DNA of 64,000 nt from Dyadobacter frigoris (GCF_005280585.1 NZ_SZVO01000015.1:62001-126000); one strand, 5' to 3'. Counted from the first letter of the stretch, positions 7,779 to 16,281 are shown. Numbers and translations are program-made. Notes: generated by a model not told the origin, from the letters alone.

Positions 7779-10622
7779 GTGCCCAAAAATCCGAATATCA
7801 AGTCCATCCTAATTATCGGTTCTGGTCCCATCATCATTGGTCAGGCATGTGAGTTCGATTATGCAGGTTCACAAGCAGCCCGCTCACTTCGTGAAGAAGG
7901 TATAGAAGTTGTTCTAATCAACTCTAATCCTGCAACGATCATGACGGATCCAATCAGCGCTGATTATGTGTATCTGCTTCCATTGGAGAAGAAATATATC
8001 GTCGAGATTCTTGAAAAACACAGAGCACTTGGCAGGCCAATTGATGCCGTTTTACCAACTATGGGAGGTCAGACAGCGTTGAATTTAGCCATCGATTGCG
8101 ATAAAGCCGGTATCTGGAAAAAATACGATATTGAAATTATAGGTGTCGATATCAAAGCGATCGAAACCACAGAAGACAGAGAAAAATTCCGCTTGAAAAT
8201 GCTTGAACTTGATGTGAATGTCTGCAAAGGCCGCACAGCAAGATCATTTTTGGAAGGAAAAGAAATAGCACAGGAAATCGGTTTCCCGCTTGTTATCCGT
8301 CCTTCATTCACATTAGGCGGAACGGGTGGTGGTATAGTTGAAAATGAAAAAGACTTTGACCAGGCATTAAATAACGGTTTGCACGCTTCTCCAACGCATG
8401 AAGTTTTGGTAGAACAAAGCGTATATGGCTGGAAAGAATACGAGCTTGAATTGCTTCGTGATGGTGCCGGAAACTTCATCATCATTTGCTCGATTGAAAA
8501 CTTTGACCCGATGGGTGTACATACCGGCGATAGTATTACGGTAGCACCGGCCATGACACTTCCTGATACACTTTATCAGAAAATGCGTGATCTGGCTATC
8601 AAAATGATGGACGGGATTGGAAAATTTGCAGGTGGATGTAATGTTCAGTTTTCCGTAAATCCGGCAGACGATATGATTATTGCCATTGAGATTAACCCGC
8701 GTGTTTCCCGTTCTTCTGCACTTGCATCGAAAGCAACGGGTTACCCGATCGCAAAAATCGCCGCGAAAATGGCGATTGGTTATAACCTTGACGAATTAAC
8801 CAATCCAATTACCGGCAGTACTTCCGCATTTTTCGAACCTTCGATTGATTATGTAATTGTAAAAGTTCCTCGCTGGAACTTTGATAAATTCCAGGGCGCC
8901 GATCGTGCGTTGGGCTTGCAAATGAAATCAGTTGGTGAAGCAATGGGTATCGGACGTAATTTCCAGGAAGCACTGCAAAAAGCTTGTCAGTCGCTGGAAA
9001 TTCGCAGAAACGGACTTGGTGCCGACGGACGCGAGCTACGCGATGTTGAGGCTATCAAATACAGTTTGCAACATCCAAGCTGGGATCGCCTTTTCCATAT
9101 TTATGACGCTTTCAAGATCGGTTTGTCTTTCAAAACAATCCAGACTCTTACCAAAATAGATGCATGGTTCCTGCGCCAGATTGAAGAACTGATCGAACTG
9201 GAACATGAAATTGAGAAATTTGACTTATCCGATCTTCCAAAAGAATTATTCTTAACCGCAAAACAAAAAGGTTACGCTGACCGTCAGATTGCACATTTAC
9301 TTCAAACAAAAGAAAGTAAGGTGTACGACAGACGTAAAGAATTAGGCATCAAACGTGTTTACAAATGTGTAGATACCTGCGCGGCTGAGTTTGAAGCAAA
9401 AACACCTTATTACTACTCCACTTTCAATTCTTCTCAGGACATGCCTGACAATGAATCGATTGTTTCAGATAAAAAGAAAGTGGTTGTGTTAGGTTCCGGG
9501 CCAAACCGTATCGGTCAGGGAATTGAGTTTGACTATTCTTGTGTTCATGGGGTTTTGGCAGCAAAAGAAGCTGGCTATGAGACAATTATGATCAACTGCA
9601 ATCCGGAAACAGTTTCAACAGATCCGGATATTGCAGATAAATTATACTTCGAACCAGTTTTCTGGGAGCACGTTTTTGATATCATCGAACATGAAAAACC
9701 GGAAGGTGTGATTGTTCAGCTTGGTGGACAAACTGCCCTTAAAATGGCTGAGAAATTAGAGAAATACGGAATCAAAATAATCGGGACAAGTTACAATTCA
9801 CTTGACTGGGCTGAGGATCGTGGACGTTTTTCTCCATTACTTGAAGAACTGGGAATTCCCTATCCAAAATTTGGAACAGTAAGAACTGCTGACGCAGCTG
9901 TGGAACTTTCACGTACGCTGGGCTTCCCGCTTCTGGTTCGTCCAAGTTATGTTTTGGGTGGCCAGAATATGAAAATCGTGATCAACGAAAAAGAACTGGA
10001 ACAGCATGTTGTGAAAATCCTTCGTGATATCCCGGACAACAACATTCTTCTGGATCACTTCCTTGAAGGCGCTCTTGAAGCAGAAGCCGATGCGATTTGT
10101 GATGGTGAAGATGCCTACATCATCGGTGTGATGGAACACATTGAACCGGCTGGTATTCACTCAGGTGACTCACACGCTGCACTTCCTCCTTTTGATTTAA
10201 CAGAAGATGTGATTCGTCAGATCAACGAGTACACACGTAAAATTGCTCTGGCAATGAGCGTTAAAGGATTGATTAACGTGCAGTTCGCTATCAAAAATGG
10301 TATCGCATACGTGATCGAAGCAAATCCTCGCGCTTCCCGTACAGTGCCGTTTATATGTAAAGCATATCAGGAACCTTACGTTAACTACGCAACGAAGTTG
10401 ATGCTTGGCGATAAAAAATTGAGTGATTTCACTTTCAACCCGGTTAAAAAAGGCTGGGCGATTAAAATCCCGGTGTTCTCATTCAATAAATTTGCAAACG
10501 TAAACAAAGAATTAGGACCTGAAATGAAATCAACGGGTGAAGCGATTTACTTTATTGATGATTTGCAGGACGATTTCTTCCAGAAAATTTATAGCGAAAG
10601 AAATTTATATCTGAGCCGGTAG
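7779..10622 (+). CDS. carB: Carbamoyl-phosphate synthase large subunit, short form lacking the MGS domain
   Basis: Makes carbamoyl phosphate from bicarbonate, ATP and ammonia supplied by CarA, for pyrimidine and arginine synthesis. It has two homologous ATP-grasp halves: the first begins SILIIGSGPIIIGQACEFDY and has NSNPATIMTDP, the second begins near residue 566 with VVVLGSGPNRIGQGIEFDY and has NCNPETVSTDPD. At 947 residues it is about 120 shorter than the E. coli enzyme; it ends just after GPEMKSTGEAIYF, where the regulatory MGS-like domain would start. This short form occurs in Bacteroidota, so it is not a truncation. GTG start. carA is not adjacent. Confidence 0.96.
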   Translation: MPKNPNIKSILIIGSGPIIIGQACEFDYAGSQAARSLREEGIEVVLINSNPATIMTDPISADYVYLLPLEKKYIVEILEKHRALGRPIDAVLPTMGGQTALNLAIDCDKAGIWKKYDIEIIGVDIKAIETTEDREKFRLKMLELDVNVCKGRTARSFLEGKEIAQEIGFPLVIRPSFTLGGTGGGIVENEKDFDQALNNGLHASPTHEVLVEQSVYGWKEYELELLRDGAGNFIIICSIENFDPMGVHTGDSITVAPAMTLPDTLYQKMRDLAIKMMDGIGKFAGGCNVQFSVNPADDMIIAIEINPRVSRSSALASKATGYPIAKIAAKMAIGYNLDELTNPITGSTSAFFEPSIDYVIVKVPRWNFDKFQGADRALGLQMKSVGEAMGIGRNFQEALQKACQSLEIRRNGLGADGRELRDVEAIKYSLQHPSWDRLFHIYDAFKIGLSFKTIQTLTKIDAWFLRQIEELIELEHEIEKFDLSDLPKELFLTAKQKGYADRQIAHLLQTKESKVYDRRKELGIKRVYKCVDTCAAEFEAKTPYYYSTFNSSQDMPDNESIVSDKKKVVVLGSGPNRIGQGIEFDYSCVHGVLAAKEAGYETIMINCNPETVSTDPDIADKLYFEPVFWEHVFDIIEHEKPEGVIVQLGGQTALKMAEKLEKYGIKIIGTSYNSLDWAEDRGRFSPLLEELGIPYPKFGTVRTADAAVELSRTLGFPLLVRPSYVLGGQNMKIVINEKELEQHVVKILRDIPDNNILLDHFLEGALEAEADAICDGEDAYIIGVMEHIEPAGIHSGDSHAALPPFDLTEDVIRQINEYTRKIALAMSVKGLINVQFAIKNGIAYVIEANPRASRTVPFICKAYQEPYVNYATKLMLGDKKLSDFTFNPVKKGWAIKIPVFSFNKFANVNKELGPEMKSTGEAIYFIDDLQDDFFQKIYSERNLYLSR

Positions 10623-10690
10623 GTTTTGGAAAAATATATAACAAAAAAATCCCGGTGATGAGCCGGGATTTTTTGTGCGCTAACACCGAT
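10614..10690 (+). repeat. Direct repeat copy A: end of carB, its terminator and flank
   Basis: These 77 bases cover the last two codons and stop of carB, the terminator and the motif GCGCTAACACCGAT. A near-identical copy lies at 12422-12499. The differences are concentrated in one stretch before the hairpin. The two copies bracket about 1.7 kb of accessory sequence. Confidence 0.9.
10644..10674 (+). terminator. Rho-independent terminator of carB
   Basis: AAAAAATCCCGG (10644-10655) pairs perfectly with CCGGGATTTTTT (10663-10674) across a 7-base loop TGATGAG. The T-run is in the right place, 22 bases after the carB stop. Confidence 0.9.
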
Positions 10691-10702
10691 ATTTGAGAGC
10701 TT

Positions 10703-11437
10703 TCACTTAGGCTCCTTTTTATTAACATAAATGAATTTAATTTTATATTGAGAATCTTGTGCTCCTTTATATCGATCCTCTTCACCCGGATATCTGAAAT
10801 AAATTGCAGGATATGTTGATTCTGTAGGCACTGTACCAATTAATGGCCTCTCGCCAGAGTCAATAGCTTCTCCTGACGCTGGTGTAATTTTCACCCGGTA
10901 ACTTCTTGCAGATGGATCATATCTGATCCAAATCGTGTGTGCACTTCCATTGGTATACGAGCCCAAATTAACATAATCATCATCTGTTGCTGATGCCCTG
11001 ATTTTGACTTTCCCATCAGTATCATATTTAATTCCACCAAAAGCGCCAAAATGGCCGTCGCCAAAAAATACGATAAGCGGAACTCCGGAAATAGAAGGCG
11101 TGGCATTCCAATAATAATAAATGGGTCTGTCTATGATTACACTTTTGGGATAAAATCCAAGATATTGCGGCCAGCTGTCATAAACAGATTTATAATTAAG
11201 TTGTTTGTCCGAAGAAATTTTCAATTCCGGACCTCTTTCGCGTGAGTACCATATCTGATCTCCGACCGGATCGCCCGCCAGTGTAAGATCCGGATCTGCT
11301 CCCGGCGTTGCGGAACTAAAATCAGCTTTTAACAGATTTTCGCAACGCTCAAAAGTACATCCTGAAACCAATAGGATAATGAGCAATGGAAACAATTTCG
11401 ATAGCAATATTTTGGAAGAAGCAAAGGTAATTTTCAT
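10703..11437 (-). CDS. Lipoprotein of unknown function, lectin-like beta fold possible
   Basis: 244 residues with a type II signal peptide; the lipobox is LVSGC, with the cysteine near residue 27. The mature part is beta-rich with many tyrosines and tryptophans. Pieces such as VGDQIWYSRERGPELKI, VPLIVFFGDGHFGAFGG and GSAHTIWIRYDPSARSYRVK are reminiscent of concanavalin-like sugar-binding domains, but I do not recognise a named family. It lies between the two 78-bp repeat copies, antisense to carB, in an accessory segment. Confidence 0.65.
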   Translation of the reverse strand: MKITFASSKILLSKLFPLLIILLVSGCTFERCENLLKADFSSATPGADPDLTLAGDPVGDQIWYSRERGPELKISSDKQLNYKSVYDSWPQYLGFYPKSVIIDRPIYYYWNATPSISGVPLIVFFGDGHFGAFGGIKYDTDGKVKIRASATDDDYVNLGSYTNGSAHTIWIRYDPSARSYRVKITPASGEAIDSGERPLIGTVPTESTYPAIYFRYPGEEDRYKGAQDSQYKIKFIYVNKKEPK

Positions 11438-11731
11438 GGTACTTGTAATTTGAGAGTGATGTAGAAAACATTTTCTCTCTAAATTTACGGCAGTAAAATC
11501 CAGTAATTTATATAAAAAGTTATAATGTTATTGACCGGTAAATTCTGCTAATGCTGATTTGCAATCGGTGCGGCACAATTCTAAATGCAGGCCGAATACA
11601 AAACCTGAACGTTACTATTTGGACTTTTTTGCAATAATACAAATTTGATTCTTTTGGAATCCGTTACAAATCGGTTCAAAAATACGTCTCAATAGAGATA
11701 ATTGCCCCCCTAACCAGAACTATGCTTTAAT
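11438..11731. other. Intergenic stretch with a REP-like fragment
   Basis: No gene seen. At 11553-11575 the sequence GCTGATTTGCAATCGGTGCGGCA closely matches part of the palindromic element at 12486-12620, so it is likely a remnant of the same repeat family. The rest is AT-rich and presumably holds promoters for the divergent lipoprotein and DUF6934 genes; no clear -7 box was found. Confidence 0.5.
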
Positions 11732-12205
11732 ATGCAGATTGGAACATATTTAACCAAACAAATAAGTTCTAATACATACACTTTTAATAGTGTCGGGTCA
11801 AAAGGCGTAGTTGAGCTTAGGATTATTATTTCAAAAGACGATCAGCAAGAAAGTATTTATTACAATTTAGCGTTTGTAGTATGGAATAGAATACTAAATG
11901 ATATTGATGATACCATTGAACTCAGAAATGGCGATATGGATCGAATTCTTGCTACGGTAGCGAATACGGCAATGCTATTTATGAAAACCCACCCGCAATC
12001 TTTGCTCTACATCCAAGGAAGTAATTCAATACGGACAAGAAAATATCAGATGGGTATTTCAAAATATGCAAATAGTATACCTCCCAATTTGGGAATTTTA
12101 GGTCTTTTAGATGAAAATCTATTAAATGGATCTGCGCCTGCATGGAAATGGGAACATTTTAAGACAGGCACGAACTATCATGCATTTTTGTTATACACCA
12201 AATGA
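11732..12205 (+). CDS. DUF6934 family protein
   Basis: 157 residues, soluble, no signal. The pattern YTFNSVGSKGVVELRIIIS, then YYNLAFVVWN, then LRNGDMDRILATVANTAMLF, LLYIQGSNSIRTRKYQMGIS fits the DUF6934 family known from many Bacteroidota genomes; the biochemical role is not established. Members are often small accessory genes beside another small protein, as here: the stop (TGA at 12203) overlaps an ATG at 12202, and a 49-residue protein follows. Located inside the segment flanked by the 78-bp repeat. Confidence 0.7.
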   Translation: MQIGTYLTKQISSNTYTFNSVGSKGVVELRIIISKDDQQESIYYNLAFVVWNRILNDIDDTIELRNGDMDRILATVANTAMLFMKTHPQSLLYIQGSNSIRTRKYQMGISKYANSIPPNLGILGLLDENLLNGSAPAWKWEHFKTGTNYHAFLLYTK

Positions 12206-12240
12206 TTTGTATCTTTAAATGGAAAATAAAATTTATTACC

Positions 12241-12390
12241 ATGTCTACTATTACAAATAATAAAAAAGACATATCTGATAATCAGAATATCCACCCCCTC
12301 AAAAGGGTTACAACTGTGGATAAGAAAATGAATCAAATGAGGGAGACTTTAAAAAAATATCCAGTTCCACTTGAATTGCTTGAAAAATAA
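12241..12390 (+). CDS. Small protein downstream of DUF6934 gene
   Basis: 49 residues, lysine- and asparagine-rich, ending MNQMRETLKKYPVPLELLEK. I prefer ATG 12241 (MSTITNNKK...) because the upstream in-frame ATG at 12202 would add a residue stretch that looks like leader sequence; that upstream ATG overlaps the DUF6934 stop, so translational coupling is possible. The C-terminus looks amphipathic and helical. No known family. The tight spacing suggests it works with DUF6934, perhaps as a two-component module; this is inference. Confidence 0.5.
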   Translation: MSTITNNKKDISDNQNIHPLKRVTTVDKKMNQMRETLKKYPVPLELLEK

Positions 12391-12421
12391 CTTTTTGTTG
12401 AAAGTTATTAACTTGTATTTT

Positions 12422-12499
12422 AGCCGGTAGGTTTTGGAAAAATATATAGATAAAAAGTCCCGGTGATGAGCCGGGATTTTTTTGTGCGCTAACACCGAT
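12422..12499 (+). repeat. Direct repeat copy B of the carB end and terminator
   Basis: Starting AGCCGGTAGGTTTTGG, this 78-base copy repeats the last carB codons, stop, terminator and GCGCTAACACCGAT from 10614-10690, but no carB sequence precedes it. It lies just after the small protein gene and marks the far edge of the duplicated or inserted segment. Confidence 0.9.
12452..12483 (+). terminator. Terminator (duplicated copy)
   Basis: AAAAAGTCCCGG and CCGGGATTTTTTT pair with one G-T wobble across the same TGATGAG loop as the carB terminator. It now terminates the DUF6934/small-protein unit. Confidence 0.8.
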
Positions 12500-12620
12500 T
12501 TGCAATCGGCGCGGCCCACGCTGGGTTTAATGGTTTAGCGTTTGTAACGCTGTGCCAAAAAGTTTCGGTTAATCCGCGTTACACACACTAAACCATTTGC
12601 GACCCGATTGCAAATAGAGC
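12486..12620. repeat. Palindromic REP/MITE-like element
   Basis: Three nested inverted pairs are visible: ATTTGCAATCGG (12498) with CCGATTGCAAAT (12604); AATGGTTTAG (12529) with CTAAACCATT (12588); GTAACGC (12544) with GCGTTAC (12576). The outer edge GCGCTAACACCGATTT recurs at 10677 and 13277, and the GATTTGCAATCGG core at 11556. No coding potential. This is probably a non-autonomous element with decayed relatives nearby. Confidence 0.75.
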
Positions 12621-12640
12621 CTAACCTATCAAACAATAAA

Positions 12641-12889
12641 CTATTTGTGGTTGTTGGATATCATTTCTTTTTCAAAAAATCCGGCAACACTTAAATCTTC
12701 ACCCAATTCAGGCCAATATAAAGCGTAACCATTTATGACTTCTACGTTTTTTCTTTGAGAAGAAGTTGCTTCTTTCAACAAGGGAAAATCCGAAATTAGT
12801 AAGGCAGCTTCCCTCCCATCTACGAGGGTCACTCGGATTTCTACTTCGCTAACCTCAACTTTTTCAGCTTTGTAATCAAAAAATTTCAT
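12641..12889 (-). CDS. DUF2442 domain protein
   Basis: 82 residues matching the DUF2442 pattern: VEVSEVEIRVTLVDGREAALLI, then GYALYWPELGEDLSVAGFF. It follows the DUF4160 gene with a 3-base gap on the same strand. DUF4160-DUF2442 pairs are common and are often listed as toxin-antitoxin-like modules, though the activity of these domains is poorly known. Located in the accessory region after carB. Confidence 0.8.
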   Translation of the reverse strand: MKFFDYKAEKVEVSEVEIRVTLVDGREAALLISDFPLLKEATSSQRKNVEVINGYALYWPELGEDLSVAGFFEKEMISNNHK

Positions 12890-12892
12890 ATT

Positions 12893-13126
12893 CTATGATT
12901 TAAAAAACTCGCTCCATTTTCTGAGAAATTCGTCTTTATTAGTTTCAACTATTGCTTCTGCCAAATACAGATCCTGCTTTTTTAACCCATTGTTTTCCAG
13001 GCAATTTACTGGATTAATCGAGAACCTTGCCTCACCATCATTACTTCTTACGTGAACATGTGGTGGACGATGATCATTGCTATAAAAGAAAAAACGCAAT
13101 CCGAACAAGCGTAATAATTCCGGCAT
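12893..13126 (-). CDS. DUF4160 domain protein
   Basis: 77 residues with the DUF4160 hallmarks: MPELLRLFGLRFFFYSNDH, then RPPHVHVRSNDGEARFSI. The HxHV motif is conserved in the family. It is the first gene of a tight two-gene unit with DUF2442. A toxin-antitoxin role is only a suggestion from gene pairing; no toxin active site is recognisable. Confidence 0.8.
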   Translation of the reverse strand: MPELLRLFGLRFFFYSNDHRPPHVHVRSNDGEARFSINPVNCLENNGLKKQDLYLAEAIVETNKDEFLRKWSEFFKS

Positions 13127-13275
13127 ACTACATTTACTAAAGTAAGAAGTTTTTTGCTATCAAAATAATGTCTTAGCTATTCAGCTAGCTGTTCTTAGCC
13201 TCAGAATTATCCCAATTAGAACGACATTCCGAAAAATGGTAACAGTTAGCTCTTATGAGCAGATGAAACTTTCTA

Positions 13276-13303
13276 TTGCGCTAACACCGATTTACAATAG
13301 GGC
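13276..13303. repeat. Fragment of the palindromic element edge
   Basis: TTGCGCTAACACCGATTTACAATAGGGCC is a degenerate copy of the left edge of the element at 12486, lacking the inverted partner. It sits between the DUF4160 gene and the next terminator. Confidence 0.55.
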
Positions 13304-13310
13304 CAAACAT

Positions 13311-13341
13311 AAAAAAAGCCCAAAATCTCACGATTTCGGGC
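13311..13341 (-). terminator. Terminator of the DUF4834 gene
   Basis: Read on the minus strand, GCCCGAAATC pairs with GATTTTGGGC (one mismatch) around a 4-base loop and is followed by seven T. It lies 34 bases after the DUF4834 stop. Confidence 0.8.
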
Positions 13342-13374
13342 TCAATTAAATTTTAATTAAAATATATCTTTTTA

Positions 13375-13614
13375 CTATTTTACATCTTCATAATCAACAT
13401 ATTCTCCTCCACGGAAGCGTGATTGGCTCGCATCCGGCGGCGTGGTATCTACACGAATCCCTGCTTTGGTTTTTTGTTCATACGCTTTTGCTTGTCTTTT
13501 TTGCTCCTTTACCAATTGCCTTCCAACTAATAAATGAAACATAAAACGGCGAAAAACCGGTACAAAAGCGATTAATAAAAAGAATATGATAAGAATATTA
13601 AATACAATTTTCAT
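13375..13614 (-). CDS. DUF4834 family membrane protein
   Basis: 79 residues: one N-terminal transmembrane helix (IVFNILIIFFLLIAFVPVF), a basic segment, then a polar tail ending SRFRGGEYVDYEDVK. The combination of N-terminal helix and GGEYVDYEDV tail is that of DUF4834, a small Bacteroidota family of unknown function. It has its own terminator. Confidence 0.7.
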   Translation of the reverse strand: MKIVFNILIIFFLLIAFVPVFRRFMFHLLVGRQLVKEQKRQAKAYEQKTKAGIRVDTTPPDASQSRFRGGEYVDYEDVK

Positions 13615-13755
13615 CTTTCAAAGGTTTTATATCTCTACTATAACGTGCAATCTGTAAAAAATAACACACGAATATAACGAAAAGGTAACAAATGATCCAA
13701 TAGGTTGGAAGAATGGTTCAACTTATGGACGGACGGTAAACTTTACTGAAATAAT

Positions 13756-15087
13756 TTACACGCCTGCCGGTTTTCCATGTTCAGGTTCCAGCTCTTCCAC
13801 AAATCCCGGAACAAGCACTTTGGGTGTCAAAATTAATCGCAGTGATTGGTCAAATGTAACATAGCTCCAGAACCAGTTTATAAACGTCAGCACTTTATTT
13901 TTAACGCCAACAATAGAAAACAGGTGAACAAACATCCAGGTTAACCAGGCAAAAAACCCCTGGAATTTAATAAACGGTAAATCTACGACGGCTTTGTTTC
14001 TGCCAACCGTTGCCATAGATCCCAGATCATTATATTTAAAAGCCACTGGTGGCTTTTCTTCCAATGCCCGCCAGATATTTTTCGCAAGTGCTTTTCCCTG
14101 CTGCATTGCAGGTTGTGCCAATTGCGGATGGCCATTCTGGAATTTCCCTTCACTCATTGAAGCCACATCACCTATGGCAAAAATATCTGTATAACCCTGA
14201 ATCCGGTTAAACTCGTCCACTTTAATCCTTCCACCTTTCACAAGTACTTCCGGATTTATTCCATTCAGTGCATTCGCTTTTACACCCGCCGCCCAGATCA
14301 GATTGTCAGTACGAATTTTCATACCTTGTTTTGTCGTCACATATTTACCATCATAACCTGCGACGGCTTGTCCGGTGAGAATTTCCACCCCCATTTCTTC
14401 AAGATATCGTCTCGATTTTTTGGAAGATTCCTCCGACATCACAGATAACAATTTATCCAGACCTTCCAATAAATAGATTTTCATGTTTGAAAAATCAAGT
14501 TCCGGATAATCTTTTGGAAGAATATATTTTTTCATCTCCGCAAGTGAACCGGACAATTCTACGCCTGTCGGTCCACCGCCTACAATGACAACACTCATCA
14601 ATCCTTCACGCTCATCATCTGTATCTACGGCTAAGGCATCTTCCAGATTTTGTAAAACACGATTTCTTATCGCTAATGCTTCTGAAACCGATTTCATGGG
14701 AATAGCACGTTCTTCAATTTCTTTCATCCCGAAATAATTGGTAGTAGCACCTGTTGCAATAACCAGAAAATCATAAGTGATTTCACCCAAAGGAGTGTTC
14801 AACGATTTCCTGTCAGTATTTACCGAAGTTACCTCTGTAACCCTAATGTGAACATTTTTTTGGGATTGAAAAGCTTTCCGAAGCGGGAAAGATATTGAAC
14901 TTGGTTCAAGTCCGGCTGTTGCAACCTGATAAAATAAAGGCTGAAACTGGTGGAAATTATTTTTGTCAATCAGGACAACCTGTATATCATCGCGTTTGGC
15001 AAGCTCTCTTGCCAGCGCTAATCCGCCGAAGCCGGCACCAATGATCACAATTCTTTTTTTGTCGGTATATGGGATATTCGGCAGCAT
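13756..15087 (-). CDS. ndh: Type II NADH:quinone oxidoreductase (NDH-2)
   Basis: Single-subunit, non-proton-pumping NADH dehydrogenase with FAD. Two Rossmann motifs are visible: RIVIIGAGFGGLALARELAK for FAD and VVIVGGGPTGVELSGSLAEM for NADH; the FAD-site AIGDVASM motif is also present. The C-terminal region has hydrophobic amphipathic segments (FFAWLTWMFVHLF, VLTFINWFWSYVTF) that anchor such enzymes to the inner membrane. The frame extends to 15132, but ATG 15087 (MLPNIPYTDKK) places the Rossmann fold normally. It gives the cell an alternative to complex I. It lies just downstream of bshA on the same strand. Confidence 0.9.
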   Translation of the reverse strand: MLPNIPYTDKKRIVIIGAGFGGLALARELAKRDDIQVVLIDKNNFHQFQPLFYQVATAGLEPSSISFPLRKAFQSQKNVHIRVTEVTSVNTDRKSLNTPLGEITYDFLVIATGATTNYFGMKEIEERAIPMKSVSEALAIRNRVLQNLEDALAVDTDDEREGLMSVVIVGGGPTGVELSGSLAEMKKYILPKDYPELDFSNMKIYLLEGLDKLLSVMSEESSKKSRRYLEEMGVEILTGQAVAGYDGKYVTTKQGMKIRTDNLIWAAGVKANALNGINPEVLVKGGRIKVDEFNRIQGYTDIFAIGDVASMSEGKFQNGHPQLAQPAMQQGKALAKNIWRALEEKPPVAFKYNDLGSMATVGRNKAVVDLPFIKFQGFFAWLTWMFVHLFSIVGVKNKVLTFINWFWSYVTFDQSLRLILTPKVLVPGFVEELEPEHGKPAGV

Positions 15088-15144
15088 AGTATCGGTATTT
15101 GTAGTTGACAAAACGCCCGCTACAAATACCATACCTACAAGGAC

Positions 15145-16281
15145 TTACACAGTCATCTTGCTGTTTTCTATAACTCTTTCGTAATAAGATTCGTAGTGCG
15201 GCAATATTTTGGCCACATCAAATTCTTTCGCACGGGCAAGTGCATTTTCTTTAAACCGTGGAAGATTTTCGTCTTTTAGGATATAAGCGGCATTTTTTAC
15301 CATATCATTAACATCGCCAACATCACTCAAAAATCCGGTAACGCCAGGAATATTCAACTCAGGTAATCCACCTGCATTCGAAGTAATCAATGGAACTTCA
15401 CAAGCCAAAGCTTCCAGCGCAGCCAAACCGAAACTTTCAGATTCCGAAGGCATCAGGAACAAATCGGCAACGGAAAGAACTTCCTCAATTGCATCAAGTT
15501 TCCCAAGGAAACGAACGTCAGAAAGCATATCCAGGTCACGGCACAAACGTTCAATACGCGCACGATCCGGCCCATCCCCAACAAGTAATAATTTACTTGG
15601 CGTAATATCACGCAGCTGATGGAAGATCATAATCACATCATCAATCCTTTTTACCTTACGGAAATTGGATGTGTGAACGATCAGTTTTTCATTATTTGGA
15701 CAAATCGCCAGTTTGAAGTGATCTTTCTTTTGTCTGTTAAAACGATCCAGATCAATAAAGTTTGGAATAACTTCAATGTCTTTTGTAACCGCAAAATGTT
15801 TGTAAGTATCATTTTTAAGTGACTCGGAAACCGCCGTAATTCCATCAGACTGATTGATAGAAAACGTAACAACCGGCTCGTAAGACTCATCTTTCCCTAC
15901 AAGTGTAATATCCGTTCCGTGCAAAGTAGTGATGACAGGAATATGAATTCCCTGCTGTGCTAAAATTTGTTTGGCAAGATAAGCGGAAGAAGCATGCGGA
16001 ATTGCGTAATGTACATGAAGCAAATCCAGTTTCGCCATTTTTACGACATGCACCATGTGGCTCGACAATGCGGATTCGTAAGGTGGATATTGAAACAGTG
16101 GATATGCAGGTATATTTACTTCATGATAATAAAGGTTTTCGTTAAAAAAATCCAGTCGCTGTGGTTGGGAATAAGTAATAAAATGTACCTGATGTCCCTC
16201 TTTTGCAAGCGCTTTTCCAAGTTCCGTAGCGACAACGCCACTTCCCCCGAAAGTCGGATAGCAAACAATGCCTATTTTCAT
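15145..16281 (-). CDS. bshA: N-acetyl-alpha-D-glucosaminyl L-malate synthase (bacillithiol synthesis)
   Basis: GT4 glycosyltransferase that joins UDP-GlcNAc and L-malate in the first step of bacillithiol synthesis. Diagnostic are the N-terminus MKIGIVCYPTFGGSGVVATE, the LDLLHVHYAIPHA segment, TTLHGTDITLVG, and the C-terminal nucleotide-sugar motif SESESFGLAALEALACEVP. The 378-residue length is normal. bshB and bshC are not nearby. A short gap to the NDH-2 gene suggests co-transcription. Confidence 0.93.
   Translation of the reverse strand: MKIGIVCYPTFGGSGVVATELGKALAKEGHQVHFITYSQPQRLDFFNENLYYHEVNIPAYPLFQYPPYESALSSHMVHVVKMAKLDLLHVHYAIPHASSAYLAKQILAQQGIHIPVITTLHGTDITLVGKDESYEPVVTFSINQSDGITAVSESLKNDTYKHFAVTKDIEVIPNFIDLDRFNRQKKDHFKLAICPNNEKLIVHTSNFRKVKRIDDVIMIFHQLRDITPSKLLLVGDGPDRARIERLCRDLDMLSDVRFLGKLDAIEEVLSVADLFLMPSESESFGLAALEALACEVPLITSNAGGLPELNIPGVTGFLSDVGDVNDMVKNAAYILKDENLPRFKENALARAKEFDVAKILPHYESYYERVIENSKMTV

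Noticed and set aside
8069..8554. Long open frame antisense to carB (161 codons)
   Set aside because: Fully inside carB, with composition expected from the reverse of a coding strand; no domain or start signals.
7779..10622. CarB as a truncated pseudogene
   Set aside because: The frame is intact, the end is followed by a proper terminator, and short CarB proteins are usual in this phylum.
10691..12421. Complete integrative mobile element
   Set aside because: Flanking repeats exist, but no integrase, transposase or relaxase is encoded between them.
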